A stretch of 5,619 nucleotides of DNA from Chloroflexota bacterium (GTDB lineage Bacteria; Chloroflexota; UBA5177; JANWHV01). Below the pieces are notes generated by a model. That model ran no database searches. It was not told the DNA's origin and was given only the letters and a program-made list of their open reading frames with translations. The position numbers were made by a program, and so were the translations under genes. Positions 1 through 5,056 of this stretch are shown piece after piece (within the stretch, counting starts at the first letter, position 1; each line of letters begins with the position of its first letter). The stretch covers positions 1-5,619 of the forward strand of contig JANWHO010000046.1 in the NCBI GenBank assembly GCA_025450375.1. Reading direction: 5' to 3'.

Positions 1-13
1 AAACCCCCCTCAT

Positions 14-47
14 AAAAAAAATTTGGGGGGGTCGCGGAGGGCGACCC
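14..47 (-). terminator. Intrinsic terminator of the Flp pilin gene
   Basis: Read on the minus strand, a perfect 7-bp stem (GGGTCGC / GCGACCC, plus-strand 29-35 and 41-47) closes a 5-nt loop. It is followed by a short C/A stretch and then eight consecutive T residues (plus-strand A run 14-21). The stem begins 23 nt after the pilin stop codon, where a Rho-independent terminator is expected. The seven bases CCCCAAA between stem and T run make it slightly non-canonical. A competing pairing of C6 (4-9) with the G run (25-31) is also possible. Confidence 0.7.
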
Positions 48-70
48 GCCCGCTCCGGACTCGGTGGGAA

Positions 71-274
71 TTACAGGTTGTTGGAGACGTTATTCAGGGT
101 GTTGGAAATCTGCGGCTGCAGGAACTTCAGGGCGATGATCACCAGGATGGCGATCAGGGCGAGAATCAGGGCATATTCAACCAGGCCCTGGCCTTCCTCG
201 CGGCGAAGATGACGCTTGAGCCACGCCTGGGCAGCAAGAGCGCGAGCGACGACGAGCTGGTTCATGTGGTTCAC
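71..274 (-). CDS. Flp family type IVb pilin precursor
   Basis: This 67-residue protein is a small pilin subunit of the Flp/Tad (type IVb) class, which is assembled into thin adhesive pili after processing by a TadV-type prepilin peptidase. The leader is basic (residues 1-28, rich in R and K). It is followed by the hallmark G/XXXXEY site: G28 is the predicted cleavage point, with Glu33 and Tyr34 at mature positions 5 and 6. A hydrophobic helix follows (about residues 31-52, rich in A, L and I), then a short polar tail rich in N, Q and S (53-67). The mature subunit would be about 39 residues, normal for Flp pilins. I chose the GTG start at 274 because an AGGAGGAG site lies 6 nt upstream of it; the in-frame ATG at 265 would be 15 nt away. 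The gene stands alone, ends in its own terminator and is transcribed away from the signalling operon. No tad assembly genes are in the window. Confidence 0.88.
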   Translation of the reverse strand: MNHMNQLVVARALAAQAWLKRHLRREEGQGLVEYALILALIAILVIIALKFLQPQISNTLNNVSNNL

Positions 275-280
275 GGATGA

Positions 281-288
281 CTCCTCCT
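281..288 (-). promoter_or_regulatory. Ribosome binding site of the Flp pilin gene
   Basis: The minus strand reads AGGAGGAG here, a near-perfect Shine-Dalgarno sequence with 6 nt to the GTG at 274. It decides the GTG start over the in-frame ATG at 265. This strength fits a structural protein needed in many copies and is the best ribosome binding site in the window. Confidence 0.8.
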
Positions 289-299
289 ACGCAGTGGTT

Positions 300-312
300 C
301 CAACCCGGTTGG
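300..312. repeat. Perfect 13-bp palindrome in the pilin leader
   Basis: CCAACC and GGTTGG form perfect 6-bp arms around a single central C. The element lies between the predicted pilin -10 box and the ribosome binding site, so it could be a repressor operator or a small hairpin in the 5' leader. The pattern is seen directly; any function is inferred. Confidence 0.4.
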
Positions 313-342
313 GCTTCCATACCCATTCGTGAAACCTTCTAG

Positions 343-371
343 AGTGTAGGGCGACGAAAGCATTTCCACAA
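343..371 (-). promoter_or_regulatory. Predicted sigma70-type promoter for the Flp pilin
   Basis: On the minus strand there is a -35-like TTGTGG (plus-strand 366-371), exactly 17 nt of spacer, and a -10-like TACACT (343-348). The -35 matches consensus at 3 of 6 bases and the -10 at 4 of 6. The predicted transcription start near 336 gives a leader of about 60 nt that contains the 13-bp palindrome. The call rests on sequence and position only. Confidence 0.45.
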
Positions 372-389
372 CCACCAGTTAGTCCCTTT

Positions 390-418
390 TTGAGTAGCTG
401 CTTGGCTAGGAGTACTAT
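390..418 (+). promoter_or_regulatory. Predicted sigma70-type promoter for the signalling operon
   Basis: TTGAGT (390-395, 4 of 6 consensus) and TACTAT (413-418, 4 of 6) are separated by exactly 17 nt. Transcription would start near 425, leaving a leader of about 105 nt before the kinase start at 530. The -35 box lies only 18 bp from the oppositely oriented -35 of the pilin promoter, so a protein bound between them could affect both. Confidence 0.45.
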
Positions 419-444
419 CGCATTGCGTTCGGACCCCGCCGGTG

Positions 445-468
445 CTAGCCTCTGGATAGGCTAGAGGC
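445..468 (+). promoter_or_regulatory. Alternative small hairpins in the kinase operon leader
   Basis: Two overlapping and mutually exclusive 6-bp stems can form. CTAGCC (445-450) can pair with GGCTAG (459-464) around an 8-nt loop, and GCCTCT (448-453) can pair with AGAGGC (463-468) around a 9-nt loop. Both lie about 20-45 nt downstream of the predicted transcription start. The pairings are seen directly. Whether they act as a switch, a protein site or nothing is unknown, and no known riboswitch class is recognised. Confidence 0.3.
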
Positions 469-516
469 CCGCGCGTGCACGTTCGTGGCCGAAGCTTGTA
501 GCGGCAAGGGCCGTTC

Positions 517-522
517 GAGGGA
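517..522 (+). promoter_or_regulatory. Ribosome binding site deciding the kinase start at 530
   Basis: GAGGGA lies 7 nt upstream of the ATG at 530. The upstream in-frame GTG at 485 has no comparable purine-rich site before it, so the ATG at 530 is preferred. A nearby ATG at 523 is out of frame. Confidence 0.6.
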
Positions 523-529
523 ATGGACA

Positions 530-2359
530 ATGGCCACACGGGCACGGATTCAACCAGCCATGGGTGAGGCTGCCCTGCCGCGGCGGTGGAACGCCGAACC
601 GGCATCGCGGCCAGGGCCTTGGTGGAGGCGCGTGGCTTTTCCCTGGCGGCACGCCCCTTTAGGCGCGATCCGCCTTCGCCAACTGTTGCGGGCACAATCG
701 CGCATTGAATGGCGTATCGTCGCCCTCCACTGGCTCGTCGTCGTCCTGGTGGCCACCGGGGCGCTGTTACCGGCTTCGCTGGGGCCGGGTCTCGGCCTCT
801 CCGCCGGTCTGTTCGTGCTGGCGATGCTGGCGCTCCACCCGCTGGGCTACTATCTGTTGGCGCGCTACGCCTATACAATGCTGGCCCAAAACGGGGCAAC
901 TCGGGTGGCCCTGCTGACCGCGGTTGACGTCAGCACCGCCGTGGGGGTGCTCTTTCTCACCGCCAACAAGCCAGGCTACACGCAGGTGCTCCTGTTTAGC
1001 GTGGTGCTGCTTTCGGCTACCCGCTATAGTCTCAGCCGGGCTCTGGGTATCACCACCCTGGTGTCCATTCTCCAATTCTTTTCTATCCTGGCCGCCAACC
1101 ACCATTCGTTGCAGGTGACCAACCTGAGCGGGGCCGTGGTGGCGATGTTCGCCCTCACCTACGGGGTGAGCCAACTGAGCCAGGCCGAACGGAAGATGGC
1201 CGCGATTGCCAATGAAAACGCCCAACTGTATCGCGCGGTGCTGCTGCGCAATACGGAGTTGGCCACCATCTACGGGCTGAGCCAGACGGCAACTCAGGAC
1301 ACCGATCCCGATCGGCTGCTCGAATCGGGTCTGGAACTGATCCTGTCCTCGATGCCGCTCCTCGGTGGTCAGGCGTTTCGCTGCGCCGCCGATGCCGAGG
1401 CGCTGGAGCTGCTGTTCGTGCGCCAGGCCCATCTGACCACGGGCCCGGTCGCCGATGCCGCCACCGCCGACGCCTGGCAGGCGGTGCGTACACGCGCGCT
1501 GGTGCTCACCGCCGCGGGGTATGAGAACGATGGGCCGATCAGCAGGGTGAGCGTCCCCATCCTCGTGCAGGGACGGCCGGTGGCCGTGTTGCAGGCGCTC
1601 ATCGCCATCACCGAGGCGCACCAAAGCGATTTGCCTCCCAGCCAGAGCCTCGGCGTGGCCTGCCAGGAATTGGGCACCTGGGTGGAAAAAGCGCTTCTGC
1701 GAATCGCCGCGCAGCGAAGTTTGGTGCTGGAGGAGAAGAATCGGATCGCGCGCGAGCTACACGACACGGTGCTGCAGATGCTCTTCAGCGCCGGCCTGGG
1801 CGCCGAGTGGTGCCTGCGTCGCGCCCAGCATGATCCACCGCTGGCCCAGAAGCTGATGGACATGCGTAGGCTCACCGCCCAGGCCGGCAGCGAGCTACGC
1901 GGCGCTATTTATACCCTGTCGTCGAAGGTGGCGGATGTCGGCCTGGTGCCCGCCATCGAGGAACTGGTCGGCTCGTTCGTGGAACAATATCACCTGCCGG
2001 TATCGTTCAGCACCACGGGCCAGCCACCCTATTTGTCGCTGCTGCGGCAGAATGCCTTGCATCGGGTGGTGCGCGAGAGCTTGATGAACGCCTATAAGCA
2101 CGCCAGTGCCAGCCACGTGGCGGCACGGGTCATCTTCGAGGCGGAACGGGTGACGGTGGTGGTGCAGGACGATGGGGTGGGCTTGCCGCCGGCGGTGGCG
2201 GAACGCCGGGCCGATGGTACCTCGCATTTTGGCTTGCGGACGGTGGCCCGTCAGATCGAGGAGCTGGGCGGCAGGTTCGAGGTAATGGATGGCGAGGAGG
2301 GTGGGGCGATCGTGCGCGCGATCCTTCCCGCGCGATCGCCGGATGGAGAGGGAATTTGA
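530..2359 (+). CDS. Membrane sensor histidine kinase, HisKA_3 (NarL-partner) class, with GAF-like domain
   Basis: This 609-residue membrane sensor kinase should autophosphorylate on a histidine and pass the phosphate to the regulator encoded next to it. A basic, Trp/Arg-rich N-terminus (1-60) precedes six likely membrane helices (about 63-82, 88-110, 126-145, 152-168, 170-188 and 199-216). A predicted signalling coiled coil (about 214-250) follows, then a divergent GAF-like domain (about 255-392). The HisKA_3 dimerisation helix carries His411 in the motif RELHDTVLQ. Asp412 and Gln416 form the DxxxQ motif linked to phosphatase activity in NarX-type kinases. The ATPase domain shows an N-box (Glu516, Asn520, His524), a G1 box (DDGVG, 547-551) and a GTSHFGLR segment (563-570). 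All key residues are intact. The short loops suggest sensing within the membrane or through the GAF domain, and the ligand is unknown. The start at 530 is chosen from its ribosome binding site; a GTG at 485 would add 15 residues. The stop overlaps the next start by 1 nt. Confidence 0.9.
   Translation: MATRARIQPAMGEAALPRRWNAEPASRPGPWWRRVAFPWRHAPLGAIRLRQLLRAQSRIEWRIVALHWLVVVLVATGALLPASLGPGLGLSAGLFVLAMLALHPLGYYLLARYAYTMLAQNGATRVALLTAVDVSTAVGVLFLTANKPGYTQVLLFSVVLLSATRYSLSRALGITTLVSILQFFSILAANHHSLQVTNLSGAVVAMFALTYGVSQLSQAERKMAAIANENAQLYRAVLLRNTELATIYGLSQTATQDTDPDRLLESGLELILSSMPLLGGQAFRCAADAEALELLFVRQAHLTTGPVADAATADAWQAVRTRALVLTAAGYENDGPISRVSVPILVQGRPVAVLQALIAITEAHQSDLPPSQSLGVACQELGTWVEKALLRIAAQRSLVLEEKNRIARELHDTVLQMLFSAGLGAEWCLRRAQHDPPLAQKLMDMRRLTAQAGSELRGAIYTLSSKVADVGLVPAIEELVGSFVEQYHLPVSFSTTGQPPYLSLLRQNALHRVVRESLMNAYKHASASHVAARVIFEAERVTVVVQDDGVGLPPAVAERRADGTSHFGLRTVARQIEELGGRFEVMDGEEGGAIVRAILPARSPDGEGI
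2345..2353 (+). promoter_or_regulatory. Ribosome binding site of the response regulator, inside the kinase gene
   Basis: GGAGAGGGA lies in the last codons of the kinase gene, 5 nt before the ATG at 2359. With the TGATG stop/start overlap this supports translational coupling. It also supports ATG 2359 over the TTG at 2356. Confidence 0.65.
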
Positions 2360-3000
2360 TGATAGCAACACTACCAACCCGTATTCTGGTCGTGGATGAC
2401 CATGCAATCGTGCGCGAAGGCTTGACCAGAATCCTCAGCCAGGAGCCGGACTTCGAGATCGTGGGCGAGGCCGCCGATGGCGTGTCCGCCCTCGCGGCGG
2501 TAGAAAAGCTCAAACCCACCGTCGTCCTCCTGGACATTCGCATGCCCGGAGGAGATGGTATCGACGTGTGCCGCGCCATCAGCGCCCGCTACCCCGAGGT
2601 TCGGGTGATCATTCTTACCGCCTTCCTGGACAGCGACACGATCAACCGCTGCATCCAGGCCGGAGCCAAGGGCTATGTAGTGAAGGATGTCGAGCGCACC
2701 GACCTCAAGGAGTCCATCCGCGGAGTGGCGCGGGGCGAGGCTTTTCTGGACCGCAAGGCCCATACGGTGGTGGTCGAGCGCCTCAAGCGCGAGGGCGACC
2801 GCAATCGGGTAGTGCTGAACGAGCGAGAAATAAGTATCCTGAAGTTAATGGCGGAAGGATCCACCAATCGCCAGATAGCCAACAAGCTCTTCGTCAGCGA
2901 GGGCACAATCAAGGATCAGCTTCAGAAGATCATGGACAAGCTGGGCGCGACCAATCGTGTTTCGGCGCTGTACGTGGCGGCAAAGGAAGGGCTGATCTAA
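2359..3000 (+). CDS. NarL/FixJ-family DNA-binding response regulator
   Basis: This 213-residue protein has an N-terminal receiver domain (about 8-122) and a C-terminal LuxR/NarL helix-turn-helix (about 150-208), the usual size and order for the family. The receiver has the acidic pair Asp13-Asp14, phospho-acceptor Asp59 (in LLDIRMPG), the switch Thr87 and the invariant Lys109, so it should be phosphorylated normally. The DNA-binding part keeps the LNEREISIL start, the NRQIANKLF helix and the SEGTIK turn. The next positions read D-Q-L-Q (186-189) where many relatives have N/T-H and a basic residue, so its operator may differ from common NarL sites. It is flanked by a kinase on each side; the upstream HisKA_3 kinase is the classic partner type. 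HisKA_2 kinases elsewhere are often paired with other output types such as ANTAR regulators. Target genes are not shown by the sequence; the divergent pilin gene is a candidate. Confidence 0.93.
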   Translation: MIATLPTRILVVDDHAIVREGLTRILSQEPDFEIVGEAADGVSALAAVEKLKPTVVLLDIRMPGGDGIDVCRAISARYPEVRVIILTAFLDSDTINRCIQAGAKGYVVKDVERTDLKESIRGVARGEAFLDRKAHTVVVERLKREGDRNRVVLNEREISILKLMAEGSTNRQIANKLFVSEGTIKDQLQKIMDKLGATNRVSALYVAAKEGLI

Positions 3001-3029
3001 CGGCGGCTTGGTGCCCGCGCCCCCCATCC

Positions 3030-3033
3030 GAGG
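3030..3033 (+). promoter_or_regulatory. Weak ribosome binding site for the second kinase
   Basis: GAGG lies 4 nt before the ATG at 3038 and only 1 nt before the ATG at 3035. It favours 3038, though the close spacing leaves both possible. No start with a better site is visible upstream. Confidence 0.4.
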
Positions 3034-3037
3034 TATG

Positions 3038-4912
3038 ATGATCGAAATTGACTCCACGCGGGAGGTTCTTGCCGGCGCCCTGGCGGCGGCCGGCACCGAC
3101 CCCGGCCACCTGGAAGCCCTGGGCGCCCATTACTACGCGGCTGGACTGCCGCTTCCCGCCTTGCTGGCGGCGTTGCCCACCGGCCCCGGCGCCGGCCAGG
3201 CCGCCTCGGCCCTGGCCACCGGTTATTCGCGGGCCCGCGAGCATGACGACCAACACGAGCTTGCCCGCCTGCGCCTGGAACTGCACCGGAGACGGGCCGA
3301 GATTACCGCCTTGCAACGTGTCAACACCGTGGCCACCAGCAGCCTGGATGAGCGTACCGTGCTGTCCAAGGTGGTGGATGCGGTGGCCGACGTGATGGGG
3401 GTGGCGGTGTGCTCCATCTATCTGCTCCAGGGCTCCCACACCCTGCTGCTGGCGGCTACCTACGGGCTCAATCCCTCGGCGGTGGGGGCGGCTCGTCTCT
3501 CGTTGGGCGAGGGCGTCACCGGGTGGGCGGCGCAGCACTGCCAGACCATCAATGTGCCCGACATCTGGTGTGATACCCGCGCCAAATACCTCCCGGAAAC
3601 AATGGAAGACCCATACCACTCCATCCTGGCGGTTCCGATCATGGCCACTGGGGGCGAGGCCATACTGGGGGTGATCACGGTGCAGACGCGCGAGGGACGC
3701 GAGTTCACCGCCGACGAGATCACCTTCCTGGAGATGGTCGCCGGGCAACTGGCGCTGTCGATCGAAAACGCCCGTTCCTATGGCCAAACCGATGCCCGCC
3801 TTCGCCAGAAGGTGGCGGCGCTCACCACCCTCCACCAAATCATGGTGGCGGTGGCGGGGAGTCTGGAGTTGCGCCGGGTGCTCGATACGATTGCCGAGCA
3901 GGCGGTTACCCTGTGCCAGTGCGATGGGAGTGCCATTCTCGCCCGCAAGGCTCAGCAACAGCATCTGCGGGTGGAGGCGAGCTACGGGGTTGACCATCCC
4001 GACCAGCAGGAAGTGCTCCACCGCGTGGCCCTGGCATCCATGCAGCAGCGGTCACAACTAGCCGACCTGCTCCCAGGCGCCTCGCCCGACAGCGCGCGGC
4101 CGATAGTCTGCGTGCCTCTGCGTGGGCAGGGATCGACCTTTGGCGTGCTGGTCGTGGTAGGGAAGCCTGGTCAGAGCTTCGACAGCGAGACCTGCGACAT
4201 GTTGAACGACTTTGCCAGCGTGGCTGCCCTGGCGATAGAAAACGCGCGCCTGCACCAGAGCACTCGGCAAAATCTGGAGTCGAAGTCCGTCTTGCTGGCC
4301 GAACTCCACCACCGGGTGAAGAACAACTTGCAGACTGTGGCCTCGCTGCTTTCGCTGGCGCTCCGGCACAGCAAATCCGACGAGGCCGGCAATACGCTTC
4401 GCGAGAGCTACAATCGGGTGCGGAGCATCGCCGCCGCGCACGACCTTCTTTCGCGCGAGACTATTGGGGTCACCACGATCGAGGCGGTTGCGAAAAAAGT
4501 GATTGAGCTGCTTGAGCCTACCCTGCAAGGGAGGGCGGCAATCAAGTTCGTGGCCGAGGGCGAGGCGATCGAACTGGAGACTAGGGAGGCGACCACCCTG
4601 GCCATCCTGCTCAATGAGCTGCTGACCAATGCCGTGCGGCACGGGCTCCGCGGGCGAGATCAGGGTACAATCCGGGTGCTCTACGGCAGGCAGGCATCAC
4701 AGGTGTGGGTCACGGTGGCTGACGACGGCAACGGGCTGCCGGTCGATTTCTCCCTGGGCAAGAACAAGGGCCTCGGCCTCTCCATCGTCCGTACCCTGGT
4801 TGAAGCGGATCTGCACGGCCAGGTAGATTGGGGAGGAGACAACGGAGCCAGCTTCACCCTATTGTTCACTCCCCCCGCCGCCGGCCGCGCCGAGGCGGCG
4901 GCGCGCGGGTGA
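3038..4912 (+). CDS. Soluble GAF-GAF sensor histidine kinase, HisKA_2 class
   Basis: This 624-residue protein has no membrane segment and should act in the cytoplasm. The N-terminal 70 residues are Ala/Gly/Pro-rich and mostly helical, with no domain I recognise. A charged helix (about 70-100) leads into GAF1 (about 104-245), a connecting helix (about 245-275) and GAF2 (about 275-405). Both GAF domains end in the typical SIENAR / AIENAR helix. The HisKA_2 phospho-acceptor region follows, with ELHHRVKNNLQ at 422-432; His425 is the likelier phospho-site by analogy with HWE kinases, His424 the alternative. The ATPase domain shows the N-box (Asn526, Glu527, Asn531, His535), the G1 box (ADDGNGLP, 561-568) and the G2 box (GLGLSIV, 578-584). 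The architecture recalls PdtaS-like soluble kinases, but with two GAF domains and no PAS domain. Its gene begins 37 nt after the response regulator and probably shares its transcript. No second regulator follows it here. The ligand is unknown; GAF2 holds a Cys-x-Cys (293 and 295). The C-terminal 13 residues are a low-complexity Ala/Arg tail. Confidence 0.9.
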   Translation: MIEIDSTREVLAGALAAAGTDPGHLEALGAHYYAAGLPLPALLAALPTGPGAGQAASALATGYSRAREHDDQHELARLRLELHRRRAEITALQRVNTVATSSLDERTVLSKVVDAVADVMGVAVCSIYLLQGSHTLLLAATYGLNPSAVGAARLSLGEGVTGWAAQHCQTINVPDIWCDTRAKYLPETMEDPYHSILAVPIMATGGEAILGVITVQTREGREFTADEITFLEMVAGQLALSIENARSYGQTDARLRQKVAALTTLHQIMVAVAGSLELRRVLDTIAEQAVTLCQCDGSAILARKAQQQHLRVEASYGVDHPDQQEVLHRVALASMQQRSQLADLLPGASPDSARPIVCVPLRGQGSTFGVLVVVGKPGQSFDSETCDMLNDFASVAALAIENARLHQSTRQNLESKSVLLAELHHRVKNNLQTVASLLSLALRHSKSDEAGNTLRESYNRVRSIAAAHDLLSRETIGVTTIEAVAKKVIELLEPTLQGRAAIKFVAEGEAIELETREATTLAILLNELLTNAVRHGLRGRDQGTIRVLYGRQASQVWVTVADDGNGLPVDFSLGKNKGLGLSIVRTLVEADLHGQVDWGGDNGASFTLLFTPPAAGRAEAAARG

Positions 4913-4924
4913 CAAGGGCAGAAC

Positions 4925-4993
4925 AGAGCCCTGCAAGTGGGGACAAGCGGAGTGCTGTGGGTGTGGTCTGAGTCGCTTGCAGGGCTTGGCTCT
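4925..4993 (+). repeat. Long-loop inverted repeat after the signalling operon
   Basis: GCCCTGCAAG (4928-4937) is matched perfectly by CTTGCAGGGC (4976-4985), giving a 10-bp stem around a 38-nt loop. AGA (4925-4927) can extend it by pairing with TCT (4991-4993) across a 5-nt bulge. AGAGCC (4925-4930) can alternatively pair with GGCTCT (4988-4993). It begins 12 nt after the kinase stop. There is no T run after it, so it is not a standard Rho-independent terminator. It could be a Rho-type or processing structure, a small-RNA element or a degenerate mobile remnant. Confidence 0.5.
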
Positions 4994-5001
4994 AGTATAA
5001 G
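4994..5001 (+). promoter_or_regulatory. Possible -10 element upstream of tlyA
   Basis: TAGTATAAG-like sequence (TAGTAT at 4994-4999, TATAAG at 4996-5001) resembles a -10 box, but no -35 box lies at 16-18 nt. If real, transcription would start near 5005-5010 and include the whole palindrome at 5015-5039 in a leader of about 50 nt. Confidence 0.25.
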
Positions 5002-5014
5002 CACCAATCGCAAG

Positions 5015-5039
5015 TTGATCTAGGTGTCACCTCCATCAA
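5015..5039. repeat. 25-bp near-perfect palindrome just upstream of tlyA
   Basis: TTGAT (5015-5019) mirrors ATCAA (5035-5039), and AGGTG (5022-5026) mirrors CACCT (5028-5032), around a central T at 5027. Ten of the twelve base pairs are complementary; only the two steps between the arms mismatch. The downstream arm contains CACCTCC, the same string as the anti-Shine-Dalgarno tail of 16S rRNA, and the upstream arm contains the SD-like AGGTG. It could be a dimeric-protein operator or an RNA hairpin. It lies between the possible -10 box and the tlyA start. Confidence 0.5.
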
Positions 5040-5056
5040 AATCAAAATCCGCCAAA

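Noticed and set aside
23..280. Plus-strand open frame opposite the Flp pilin gene
   Set aside because: The minus strand encodes a clear pilin with RBS and terminator; this frame shows no protein family features.
320..326. TACCCAT, a match to the enteric NarL heptamer
   Set aside because: A single 7-bp degenerate match with no properly spaced inverted partner is expected by chance, and this regulator has different recognition residues.
485..529. Upstream GTG start for the membrane kinase
   Set aside because: No ribosome binding site precedes it, while ATG 530 has GAGGGA 7 nt upstream; the extra residues show no conserved features.
339..899. Minus-strand open frame across the divergent region and kinase start
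   Set aside because: Arg/Pro/Ala-rich translation, no ribosome binding support, and it would run through both predicted promoters.
767..1624. Long minus-strand open frame (285 codons) opposite the membrane kinase gene
   Set aside because: Antisense shadow of a conserved kinase; the composition is G/H/Q/R-rich without motifs.
3008..3037. Upstream TTG/GTG starts for the soluble kinase
   Set aside because: Rare start codons without a well-placed ribosome binding site; ATG 3038 is preceded by GAGG.
2930..4021. Long minus-strand open frame (363 codons) opposite the soluble kinase gene
   Set aside because: It lies antisense to a well-supported gene in GC-rich DNA, has low-complexity H/Q/G/R-rich composition and no recognisable domain.
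4876..4900. GC-rich hairpin at the end of the soluble kinase gene as a terminator
   Set aside because: The CGCCGCC/GGCGGCG stem lies inside the Ala-rich coding end and is not followed by a T run; it more likely reflects GC-rich codon repetition.
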